Source: Alisma plantago-aquatica
Lineage: Eukaryota > Streptophyta > Magnoliopsida > Alismatales > Alismataceae
Assembly: GCA_963693085.1 (NCBI GenBank)
Contig: OY856411.1
Location: 70,786,001 to 70,850,000, forward strand
DNA length: 64,000 nt
Direction: 5' to 3'
Part shown: piece after piece, positions 1 through 9,866 of the stretch
Layout of the letters: each line of letters begins with the position of its first letter
How positions within the stretch are numbered: the stretch's first letter is position 1
Made by a program: the position numbers and the translations under genes
Notes under the pieces: model-generated
Told to the model about the DNA's origin: nothing
Seen by the model: the letters and a program-made list of their open reading frames with translations, nothing else
The model's database searches: none

Positions 1-824
1 GAGAACAAGTGTACCAGACAGACCCATCGTGAGTTTGACACATGGAACCATGACATGGTAGTCATAGTCAGTACTCACAGTGATGGTGGTGAGTGTGATT
101 CTTTGACCTAAAATCACTACACTCAACACATGTCGTTGGGCACACTTTGACATCATCAAACGCAGTCCTGAAACATGGGTTGTTATAAAGGTGATGATTG
201 GGTGGCTTTGACACATGGGGCATTTGAGGGGTGAGTGATAGATATGGGATTTGTCCCTCCTGAGGGAGTTTGATATCCAAGGCCACTTGATGAGTAGGAT
301 TGAAATAGGCGTGCGCACACATGTGTGAATCAGTATGTGATATTGATGTCATACATATCTCTTCCAATCTACTCTGAGATCAATAAAGTGAATGAACGTT
401 GACAGGATGACTGTTCCATGCCTCGAGTTCATTCGGGATATCAGTGACAAAGGAATTATACATTCACTCTAACACCATTCACGGATTGTAGGATTGAAAG
501 TTGTTCTCCAACTTTCTATTTCACTTGGGTAGCACTAATGTGTAACTAGGCACTGCTCTTTGCTTGTGAAGTCATAAGTGTTATGGACTTTCACTGCCAA
601 CGTGAAAAGGACCTGCAGGGACACACACATAGGATTTAACCTGGAAGAGGAGTTTTGTCCACAAACAATGTTTAGATTGATTACTAAAGGAGTTTAGTAG
701 TTCAATTAAACACTCAATTAATTGATATCTCAAAATCATAGTGTTCAAGGTGTTGGACAAATTGATTAGAGTATCAATTTGATTGAAACTGCAATTGAAC
801 AATTCTACACAATCTGCACTCCCA

Positions 825-1215
825 TCCGATCGACTCATGTGATGAACTGATCAACTCATCTTGGTGAACCGATCGACTCAGGTTGTGAGTCGATCGGCTC
901 ATGGACAGGGTGAAACAATCGCTTCAAGTGTTGAAATGATCGGTTCAATTGATGCAACTGAGCAAGTTGGGAAAGTAGGATTGGTGAGAATTTTCCTTTC
1001 GTTTCACTTGCCCAATTTGATTGGAACAAGGATTGGTATTTGATACCAATTAGAAACAAAAGATGGAAAGTCAATTGGGAACTGATCAGGACCATGAACC
1101 GATCAGTTCACATGTGAACTAACTGTTTCATGGGTCCCAACCGACCGATTCAGGTCCCCAACTGACCGTTTCAGTTGTGAAACGATAGGTTCAGGTTGCG
1201 AGTTGGTTGTTTTGT
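825..1215 (+). repeat. CGATCGG-type motif array in copia U3
   Basis: About a dozen imperfect copies of a palindromic motif close to GAACCGATCGGTTC are spaced roughly 20-25 bases apart. They end about 80 bases before the TATA box at 1293. Many copies differ by C-to-T or G-to-A at CpG (TGATCGG, CGATCAG), as expected from deamination of methylated CpG. The same array occurs in the LTRs at 29248 and 36135. Confidence 0.75.
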
Positions 1216-1292
1216 GGAAAATCTCGAACCCTTCTACTCCTGCTTTTAGTCCCGCATTGCCCGGGATGGAGAACCCTGTCCCATGACCCTCC

Positions 1293-1302
1293 TATATATA
1301 TA
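1293..1302 (+). promoter_or_regulatory. TATA box of copia LTR
   Basis: TATATATATA lies at the same relative position as in the two LTRs of the complete copy (30933 and 37821), just upstream of a conserved GGGGCTTCTC-like segment where the R region should begin. Confidence 0.65.
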
Positions 1303-1860
1303 GGGGTATTGGGGGCTTCTCAAAGTACAACCTAGTGCAACCAGTTGCTCTGTGAAGTTGTCGTTCTCTCTGGTTTTGGTAACTGAGAGAGAGCCCAAGC
1401 AAGTGCTACCCGATAAGGGAGGCATATCAAGCGAAAGACAACTACAGAAAGCAACTGGTGGCAGGAGAGTGTGTCGGCGACTAGTACACTGATAGGAGGG
1501 TGTAACTCCTTCCAATTCCTTGTGGGACAAGGAGATTGGAGTTCCAGGTGGTCCGTGTGGACTACTTCAGAGGTGGGAGGTTTCTGCCGCTCGGAGGACA
1601 ACTGTCAATCCTGACAGTCCTGGTGAGACCAGGAGTCGTCAGTCCCGGTGCGATCAGGAGCTGCACAGACACCGTCCAAGACCGGAGGTGAAGACCGCAC
1701 AAGGCGCGAGGTATTTTCACCGAGCAAGCCTCGGGACAAGGTATCATTCCACAAACCATCCTTTCCTACTGTATAGACGTTGACGCGTTTCCTTGTTCTG
1801 GGTTTGGGGGAGAAATGTTTTTGTTTCTGCTGCCTTCTCTACCTCCCCTAAAACCCAACA

Positions 1861-2803
1861 CTAGGAATGCTCGAACTTCTCTTACATTGATAGGGATAGA
1901 GAGGTTGGAAATCACTTCAATCTTGGCCTTATCTACTTCAATTCCCCGATTATTGACCCTATGGCCGAGGACAATGCCTTCCTTTACCATAAAGTGACAC
2001 TTCTCCCAGTTGAGCACAAGATGTGCTTCTTCACATCGTTTGAGAATAAGGGAGAGGTGTTTTAGACATGAATCGAATGAATCTTTGTATACAGAAAAAT
2101 CATCCATGAAAACTTCCATAATTGTTTCAGTGAGACCGGCGAATATGGCAGCCATGCAATGCTGGAAAGTTGCAGGTGTGTTACAGAGGCCAAACGACAT
2201 TCTTCTAAATGCGTATGTTCCGAATGGGCAGGTGAAAGTAGTTTTCTCCTGGTCATCTGGATGTATGGGTATTTGATAGAATATAGAGTAACCATCAAGG
2301 TATTAAAAGTATTCTTGATGAGCCAACCGCTCTAATACTTGATCAAGAAAAGGCATTGGAAAATGATCTTTTCGAGTTGCCTTATTTAACTTCCTGTAAT
2401 CAATGCACATCCTCCACCCTGTGACTGCACAGGCGAGGATGAATTCATTGTTTTCATTTCTTATTACTATTGTTCCACCTTTCTTTGGGACTACATGCAC
2501 TGGGATCACCCATGGTGAGTCTGATATCAGATATATTATTCCAGCAGTGAGCAGTTTAATGACCTCACGATGGACTACTTCCTTCATATTTGGATTCAAT
2601 TTCCATTTATGTTCAATAGTTGGCTTGTGATATTCCATCATAGGGATCTTGTGCATACACAACACATGACTAACCCCAGTGAGGTCACTCATTTTATAAG
2701 TGATGGCTTTCTTTCTTTCCTTTAGTTCTTTTGGGAGTTTATCCTCTTGTTCGGTCATTAGATCGGAATTTATAATAACTAAACAAACCTTGAGATCATC
2801 CAA
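1861..2803 (-). pseudogene. Athila/Tat reverse transcriptase, interrupted
   Basis: Reverse transcriptase of a Ty3/gypsy element, which would copy element RNA into DNA in cytoplasmic particles. Reading leftward on the minus strand it shows SDSPWVIPVHVVPKKGG, then GWRMCIDYRKLNKAT, DHFPMPFLDQ, FGLCNTPATFQ and the catalytic FMDDFSVY, all hallmarks of plant gypsy RT. A stop near 2300 splits it, and the N-terminal side appears frameshifted near 2795. It ends abruptly at 1861 after VREVRAFL, where the copia LTR is inserted. RNase H and integrase should lie beyond the inserted element, outside the window. Not functional. Confidence 0.9.
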
Positions 2804-3132
2804 AACACATACTTCAGTCCCTCGGAAAGGGGCTTCATCTCAAGGGCTTCTGGTTTTTCATATGTTTCTTCAGTAGCTTCCGCATCCTTGAGTTCTTCCA
2901 TTTTGGTTTCAGAGTCTTCTTCAACAGTGTCAAGGTCGAGAACATATTCTTTAACTTATTCATTGATGGGTTCATCAACTGATGGATCCATTAGAGCAAC
3001 TTCTAATGGATCGTTTGATTCATGATTCTCTTGATTCAGAAGTGACATCTACTCTATGCAATTGATAAGATAAACTTCCTCTTGCATACTTAGTCTTCAC
3101 ATACTTTCAAAAAGTTTGAATTCGAGAGTTTC
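2804..3132 (-). other. Protease-RT linker of gypsy element
   Basis: Low-complexity, acidic-coding spacer between the protease and RT segments of the minus-strand gypsy element. Its position matches the poorly conserved linker of Athila/Tat polyproteins. No domain can be seen, and several stops interrupt each frame. Confidence 0.5.
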
Positions 3133-3738
3133 TTAACCAACTCTGAGCAGCAATGTTCCTGCTTTAACATCAATTAGAACTCTTGCAGTGGTGAGGAACA
3201 TACATCCAAAGATGAGAGGATATCTGCCATCTTCTTTTATTTCCATGATGACAAAGTCACACGAAACATAGGAATCTTTTCCTACCTTGACAGGTACATC
3301 CTCAATAATTCCTAACGGGCGTTTTATCAAATTGTCTGCGAGTTGTATGGTCATGCCAGTTGGGAGAAGTTCAGCAAACCCTAGCCTTTTGCAAAGGCTA
3401 AGTGGCATGATGGAGATGCTAGCACCAAGATCCGCCAGTCCTTTCTTGCATGAAGAATCACCGATATGGAAGGAAATCCCAAAAGATCCTGGATCTTTCT
3501 GCTTCTTGGGAATCTTACTCTGGATGATATCTGAAGTGGTTTTAGCTAACTTGACTGTCTCATATTCTTCAGTTATATATTTCCTGGTGAGGAGTGACTT
3601 TAGGTACTTTGTCCAGGATGGTATCTTAGCCAGCGCATCCAAAAAGGGTATATCAACATGAAGTTTCTTCATGGCTTCCTTGAACTTGTTGAAATGGGTA
3701 TCAAGCTTTATTTGCCTTAGATGAGCTGGAAAAGGCAT
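3133..3738 (-). pseudogene. Athila/Tat retropepsin-like protease region
   Basis: Aspartic protease part of the same polyprotein, which cuts gag-pol into mature proteins. The active-site box reads KGLADLGASISIMP. DLGAS in place of the retroviral DTGAS is usual in Athila/Tat elements. It is followed by the flap-side text LADNLIKRPLGIIEDVPVKVG and the C-terminal block YPLIFGCMFLTTARVLID. The upstream residues LHVDIPFLDALAKIPSWTKYLK are the conserved gag-protease junction of this clade. A stop after LLLRVG breaks the frame into the linker, so the polyprotein could not be made. Confidence 0.88.
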
Positions 3739-3855
3739 ACAAGGTTTGTAAACAGGGATATCAGGTTCCAGTGTTGCTTCTTCCTCTTCTTGAGCAGCCT
3801 CCTCAGAATTTTCTCTGTCCGACTTACCATTAGTTACTGGTTCTTTTGGTTGAGA

Positions 3856-5031
3856 TTAAGGAGTTGTGGAGTCTTGTAAAATCATGGGTTCATCCTTATC
3901 TGTAACAACCACAAGTGGCTTGTCAGGAGGATTAGAATAGTCTTTTCCCGACCTGGTGGTAACCGCCTTTAGTTGTTCTGGGTGTTTAGGATTGTTTTCC
4001 AGTTGGCCAACAAAGACTCCAACATGTGGCTTTATGCTAGCTGCGAGTTGAGCTAGTTGAGATTCAATAGCCTTCTGCTGGGCTTGCTGGTTAGCTATCA
4101 TACTTTGCTGAGTTTGCAACATCTTTTCAATGGCTGTTAACTTGCCATCATGAGAGATGGGACCTGCTTGTTGTCCTTGTTGTTGATAAGGAATTTGGTT
4201 AAGACTCTGGTACTGGGAATAGTTTTGATAATTATTGAAGTTCCTATTCTGAAAGTTTCCCTTGAAATTTCCTTGATTATTCTGAAATCTTGGTGGGCCT
4301 CGTGGTTGATTGTTTGAACCAAATTGATGCAAGTTCACTGCTCTAGAGGGGATTCCATATTGAAAACCTGGATGGTTCCTATTCTGATTTAGATTGTGAT
4401 AACCTTGACCAGGGATGGTGTTAACAACATTCAAGTTCTCCATTTGACTATTATCTCCTTGGACACATACATTGCTTAGAACAACATCATAGAGAACATT
4501 GCATGCCAAAGTGGAATGATCTGTGCCTTTACATGCTTCACAGAATAATGAAGTTGACTTGATATGTTCTTGTTGTTGAGTGGGTGCACGTTCTCTTCCA
4601 AATGCAGCAAGGGATGATTCAATATGATCTTGCTTGGCAACTAGGAGTTTGAGGGTTTCAACGATTGACTTGTATTCAGGTATAACTTCAGCCATAGCTA
4701 CCTTCAACACTCCTTTTCCTACAGACCTTCCCCAATTAGCTTTATTTTCAGCTCCCAGGGTGACGACCTTCCATGCACTGTCGTAACTTTGATGCATGAA
4801 GTTTCCTCCAGATGAGGAATCTAAAAACCTTTTGATATCATCATCCACACCCCTATAGAAAATCTCAATGAGTTGATTCTTGGGAATTCCATGGTGTGGA
4901 CACTTGCGTAGAAGTTCTTTATATCGTTCCCATGCTTCAGCAAGGGTTTCTCCAGGGACTTGAGTGAAATTTTTTATTCTGCCTCTAATTTCATAGGTGA
5001 GAGATGGAGGATAGAATTTTTCCAAAAACAC
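3856..5031 (-). pseudogene. Athila/Tat gag, capsid C-half and nucleocapsid
   Basis: Structural gag protein that packages element RNA. The 391-residue open frame begins inside the retrotransposon gag domain (FPPSLTYEI-like start; GETLAEAWERYKELLRKCPHHG is the diagnostic block). It then has a CX2CX4HX4C zinc knuckle, CEACKGTDHSTLAC, and a long Asn/Gln-rich tail (NQNRNHPGFQ, NFNNYQNYSQYQ). The knuckle is the expected RNA-binding motif. The downstream tail AVTTRSGKDY is typical of the gag end before protease. The frame is open throughout, but the N-terminal portion is cut off by upstream stops, so this is one piece of a broken gene. Confidence 0.88.
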
Positions 5032-5478
5032 ATTTTGGAGTTGTTCCTAGGTGGTGATGGGTATTTCACTTTGCAACGAATTGTACCAACTTATAGCTCT
5101 ATCAGCAAGGGAATACTTGAAGAGACGGAGACGAATGGCATCATCAGATACTCAATTTTGCTTTGTCATGGCACATAGATCAATAAACCTCAAAAGATGC
5201 TCCTAACTATCCTCTCCTTGTTTGCCATAGAACGGAATGTTTTGAAGCAATGTGATCCAATGTGCCCTAATCTCAAAACTGGAAGCATTGATGGGAGGAG
5301 GTTGTACTGGATGATGAACATTCACATCCTTGGGGATTGAGAACTCTCTAAGATCCTTTTGTAGTTCTGCTGCTTGAATTTCTTCTTCAACCACAACTCT
5401 AGATTCTTGCATGAATCTTTCTCTCTGTGCATTAAGGGCTTGGGCCACCCTTTGGGATATTTCCTCCTCTTAAGCCAT
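5032..5478 (-). pseudogene. Athila/Tat gag N-terminal region, broken
   Basis: Upstream part of the same gag. From the likely ATG at 5478-5476 the third codon is already TAA (ATG GCT TAA). The frame then reads EEEISQRVAQALNAQRERF and continues to 5203. Two more disruptions follow before the main gag frame resumes: a shift near 5203 and stops inside DDAIRLRLFKYSLADRAISWYNSL. ADRAISWYNSL is the conserved capsid motif of plant gypsy gag. The gene is dead at its start codon region. Confidence 0.75.
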
Positions 5479-5727
5479 TCTTACTTGATTCTCTCTATTT
5501 TGGTGGGGAAAGGTTTTGTCAATCTCCAGATCAAAGCTGGCAGTGAGTTCGAGACTGTTCAAACAGTGCATGCACTAATCCTTCTGAAATATCTGAAATA
5601 GAAAAATTTCAAAAGTGAGATCCACAGAGTAGAGTCAAATTCACATGAATGATCAATAGTTTCAAAAAGGAAATGCAAAATCCTAGATTATCCTTAAAAT
5701 AACTAGATTTGACTAACTGATTTCGTT
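5479..5727 (-). other. Untranslated leader of gypsy element
   Basis: Non-coding leader between the primer binding site and the gag start on the minus strand. No other signal recognised. Confidence 0.5.
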
Positions 5728-5746
5728 GTCCCCAACAACGGCGCCA
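5728..5746 (-). promoter_or_regulatory. Primer binding site, tRNA-Asp type
   Basis: On the minus strand this reads TGGCGCCGTTGTTGGGGAC, which matches the Athila/Tat primer site complementary to the 3' end of tRNA-Asp (usual form TGGCGCCGTTGCCGGGGA). It sits 5 bases inside the LTR boundary at 5752, fixing the element's orientation as minus and the LTR to its right as the 5' LTR. Confidence 0.9.
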
Positions 5747-6119
5747 GAATTTGACATGGCAAATATCTCACTAACAAATTCACTCGGGGTTGAAATCCCC
5801 GAGCTTTTACCAAAACCTCATGCAATAATACCACCCGCAAGTGGGCGGGTCTTATCGCAGTATAGTTAAGGATCGAATCCCAAAGGACAACATTTTTAAG
5901 AATCTTTGTCAGTCGAATCTAGCTCGAGTAAGACTAATATTTATAATGATTGATTTGGTTGATGTTAATTAAACTAATTGTAGGGAAGTAAACGAGAAAA
6001 ATGAAAGTTTGTTTCAGATTAGATGATATGGAATCGCTGGTATGCATCGAGTTTCACCACCACTGCATATGCAAACACGTCCAAACACATAACATCCAGG
6101 CAAGCATCTAACTATCCAA

Positions 6120-6560
6120 ATGGAACTACTGCGAGCCCTTCCGGAGGGATGTTTAGGCCCGCGTAAGCATCCCCTTAGGCATCTGATTTTTCATCGCCAT
6201 CTGGATCATGCACTTAAGGTTCCGAAGATACAACATCCAACTAAGGTTGTGGTCCTCCCTAAGGGATGTTTAGACCACAGAAGCATCACTGTGGGCTATA
6301 TGGCTCGTCCCCTCATGAATTATACACTTACCACCTCAAGGAACCCCATTCTATTTCTAGTCTGGGAGTCAACCGTGCTAATTGACAAGCATGTAGGTGA
6401 TAAGTCCGCAAGCAAACATCGACGATTAACAAGAAGATACAACATCCAACTAAGGTTGTGGCCCTCCCTGAGGGATGTTTAGACCACAGAAGCATCACTG
6501 TAGGCTAGATGGCTCGTCCCCTCACAGATCATACACTTATGACCTCAAGGAACCCTATCA
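6120..6560. repeat. Imperfect tandem repeat, about 204-bp period
   Basis: Two clear units start with GATACAACATCCAACTAAGG at about 6228 and 6432. Each continues through AGGGATGTTTAGACCACAG, GGCTCGTCCCCTCA and ACCTCAAGGAACCC. A more diverged partial unit precedes them (GGAGGGATGTTTAGGCCCGC at about 6140). The repeat lies in the transcribed R/U5 part of the LTR. Confidence 0.75.
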
Positions 6561-7073
6561 AATTTCTCATCAAGGAGTCTACCTCATTAATCGACATTCT
6601 ACACTACGAAGATAAGAACAAGATGAGAGCAAGCAGGTAATCAACTACAAACATATCAACTAGCAATGAAATGAAAAGTTATATACATTGCCTTGAATGT
6701 TAAATGAAAAGACATGAATGCATGGGTAGCGGGGCTAGTCCCCGCACCCCAGCAAAAAGGAACTACTCGCTCATGATGCGAGAAACAAGAAGAATAAGAA
6801 AGAGAGAGTATTCTTCCCATGAGCATGATGCAGAAGGTACCCACAACTCGGTGAAGATGATGCCCTCTTCTACGTCATGTCGGAGCAGATCTAGATGAAT
6901 GAGGGACACCAAGACAGGATGGGAAGTCTTTCTCACTCCTCCTTCCTTCTCTTCTCGGTCTCCTTGAGTTGCAGTAGGAATGACAGGTGAAGTGAGAGTG
7001 GCAGGATCAGACCAACATACAGGCAGCCTGTCGGTGTCCCAGAACCGATGCCCAAATGAGGACCCTACTGGTC

Positions 7074-7083
7074 CTATTTATAG
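7074..7083 (-). promoter_or_regulatory. TATA box of gypsy LTR
   Basis: CTATAAATAG on the minus strand, a near-ideal plant TATA box, between the motif array (upstream in the transcription sense) and the polypyrimidine-rich R/U5. Confidence 0.7.
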
Positions 7084-7125
7084 TCTCGAGATTGGCCCTC
7101 ACATTTTTGGTGTGATTCTAGAGCC

Positions 7126-8115
7126 CAAACGGTCTAGGAGATATTTTTCTCAAACGATTTTGTGGATATGTGGCCATATGGTTTGGTACACATGTCTTTA
7201 TCAAACGGTCTGGCATGCATACTTTATTTCCAAACGGTTTAGTGTAAGTCAACCTTCAAATGGTTTTGGTTTGTTAATTTTCCAAACAGTCCTATATTGC
7301 ATATGACTAATCGGTTTGGATAAGTGACTTTTCCAAACGGTCTGGACGTGCCTTTTTCATATGGTTTCATGCAATCCTTCAAACAATCTCAGTAGCTTTT
7401 TCATCCAGTTTGGAAATTCCATCACTTTATTAAATGACCTGCAAACGGTCCCGTAGCCAAGAGCATCAAATGGTCTCGCGTTAATAACTTTTCCAAACAG
7501 TTTGCTAGTAGCTTATCCAATCGGTCTCAGGCCAACCTCCATTCGGTCTTGGATATTCTCTCTTCCAAACAGTTTGATGTGATCAACCGGTCTTAATTGC
7601 ATGCGGTCCTCATGCACATGTTTTATCCAAATGGTTTGGCAGAACTTCCTCCATACGGTCTCGCACAAGTCCAACCCCCAATGGTTTTGCATGCAAGCTG
7701 TGCAGCCAAGCACTTTTCCAAACAGTCTTGTATTGACTTTTTCAAACGGTCTCGCTACATGCTTTATCAAACGATCTTGTATTATGCTACCATATCAAAC
7801 GGTTTCACATTTTTCTCAAACAGTTTCATGCAGACCTCCATACGGTCTTGCTTCTATTGGCTCAAACGGTTTGGTGCATTTATATCCAAACAATTTGGTA
7901 GATCTTGCTCCATACGGTCACACAGTCCTTTTCCAAACGGACCTGCATACATGCCCTTTTTCATACGATTCGATACTCCAGCCTCAAATGGTCCTGCAGA
8001 CCGATACTCCTCACGACATTCCCAACTCTCAAACGGTTTTGAGGTGAGCATGCCCATTCAGTCTTGAGACCGTATGGATGAAACCGTATGGGCGTGACCG
8101 TTTGGTCAAGACCGC
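7126..8115 (-). repeat. CAAACGGTYT motif array in gypsy U3
   Basis: About 40 copies by eye of a 10-base motif close to CAAACGGTYT, usually 24-30 bases apart with unrelated spacers. Examples start at about 7126, 7202, 7333, 7743, 7796, 7864 and 8030. Common variants are CAAATGGT and CAAACAGT, i.e. loss of the single CpG by transition. The last four copies (from about 8072) face the other way (ACCGTATGG, ACCGTTTGG). The array ends about 45 bases upstream of the minus-strand TATA box. AACGG is also the core of plant MSA elements bound by MYB3R factors; any such binding here is inference. Confidence 0.85.
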
Positions 8116-8249
8116 ATGGGCAAGAGCAAGGATGAGTGAGGGTAGATCAAGGGAAGATAAAGGTGGGTCCCAGCCGATTGTTCAACCTCATCAAGACCTA
8201 CATGAAATCAACATAATCTTAGTTAAAACCCTGATAATTAAATTAATTA

Positions 8250-9861
8250 AGTAGTTTTGCATTTTGTGATACATTGTGATATTTAATGAGTGAAGTTGGA
8301 TGTGTTGAGTTGAATTTGACCCAATATGGTAATTGAATTCCATGATGAATATGCATTCATAAACCATCATACTATTCCTGACAAGATCATCATTATCTTT
8401 GCATGCCTTATAACAAGGCTCAACAACATCACTTACATATAGTACACCAGATCAGCATAATATTGCATTAACGATCTAGGAGATATTCATAAACAATCAT
8501 AGCAGAGTTATATTAACATTAAGAATATTCCTTTATTACATCAACATGCAAGGAATCTAGATATGATTAACCCTCATCATATTCATAATGCACATGTTTA
8601 GCATAAGAAAGTATCAATCATGTGGCTATGATAACTACCAATTAATAAATTAAGGTTATGATCATATAAAGAGATTATTCCACCATCATACCATCATATA
8701 AGAAGGTTAAACATGAATACATATATTTATCTATTTGCATTAGAGTTCAGTTCAACAAGAAAAATTATATTAACATTACTAATCAACACTCATACCCAAA
8801 CCCTAACTCACATCATCCCCATTGGATCATGGATGCATAAGGTGAAGCATCACCATCACATTCCATACTATTATCAAGTATGGACACACACATAAATCAA
8901 GATGTAACCATCGGTTATAGCATACTAGCATTTAAACAACAATAAGAGAGCACTCCATGATTATATTAATCATTCAAGGACTATTCATACCCAATTACCA
9001 TCATTTAGTTATACTAAAGCTATGTATAGCAAGATATACCTCATTAAGGTTACCCATTAATTCATTATGGTGATTATAAATCATAATAATACGAGGGTAA
9101 GGGTAAGAATACAAGTTTATGGCATTGAACCATAAAATTCTCATCATTAGAATCATAACATTACACTATAGGCTTCACCCAAAACAATAAGAATATTGAG
9201 GCATCAACTTCTAACCATCAAATGATGAAAAGGTAAAGCCATTGGTTGTTTACATAAGTAAACATCTTGAACAAACCACCTATGGAGTCATTGCGTTGTG
9301 CTCTAGAGAGAGTCACCATCTAACCCTAGACATCCCTTGATTAATAACATAAAAAGTTCCATTGAGAGTAGTGTAAAACCCACAAGTGATTGTTTGTTTA
9401 AAACAAGCCGTCAGTAAATGAGCTTCTTAAGTTGATCTCATAAAGGAAACCATTTAAATCACTTTATTAGGACCATAATATTACATTTAGGCATCATTCC
9501 AATTTATTGGATGAAAAAGCATTAGATCTTAACGGTCAAGTTCATATATTAAAACCATCAATTGGAGTATAAGTCCGACCATTGCATCAAATGACCCAAG
9601 AAACCATTGGTTTAAGGCTTAATTGATGCTACAACCACATGCTTAACCCACCATAGGTTTTGGAGACCTGATCCACCATCACTAGTGACCATTAAGTCAC
9701 CATTGGTTGTTAGATCAACACTATATGTATTAATCACCATAAAATATCAAGCTAATGTCACCATTGATTGATACAACCATTAGGGAACTTAGTTGTTCAT
9801 CATTAAGCTTATAATTAGGCCAAAACATGACCTAAGGGGTGAATGTAAGTCGACACCCTTG
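8250..9861. other. AT-rich stretch without recognisable features
   Basis: AT-rich DNA between the first gypsy LTR and the 3' LTR of the second gypsy element. Only short spurious open frames are present. No terminal repeat, domain or RNA gene recognised. Confidence 0.5.
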
Positions 9862-9866
9862 GTTAC

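Larger units (their letters stand above)
1..1860 (+). repeat. Copia LTR, 5' end outside window
   Basis: This is a long terminal repeat of the copia family whose complete copy lies at 29248-38384. It can be followed colinearly from about 370 bases inside the LTR to its last bases, ...AAACCCAACA, at 1860. It is not followed by the TGGTATCAGAGC primer site. The next base (1861) is inside the reverse transcriptase of a minus-strand gypsy element. It is therefore the right-hand (3') LTR of an element extending off the window, or a solo LTR. A plus-strand TATA box lies at 1293-1302, with a GATCGG motif array before it. Short open frames within it do not look like genes. Confidence 0.9.
5752..8200 (-). 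repeat. 5' LTR of minus-strand Athila/Tat element
   Basis: The LTR begins on the plus strand with TGACATGGC, next to the tRNA-Asp primer site. U5/R holds the typical segment around 5830-5890 (CCCGCAAGTGGGCGGGTC, then AAGGATCGAATCCC). A minus-strand TATA box CTATAAATAG lies at 7074-7083. To its right is a roughly 1-kb array of CAAACGGTYT motifs that forms most of U3. I could not fix the outer LTR end. It lies near or soon after 8.2 kb, where the array stops and the sequence turns AT-rich. The matching 3' LTR is outside the window. Confidence 0.8.

Noticed and set aside
861..1783. Open frames on both strands inside the copia LTR
   Set aside because: They exist because the GATCGG array and R/U5 are stop-poor. 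They change between LTR copies and contain no domain.
7126..8115. CRISPR-like array (short repeats with unique spacers)
   Set aside because: The repeat is only about 10 bases and imperfect, spacers vary in length, copies flip orientation, and the context is a plant LTR. This is not a CRISPR locus.
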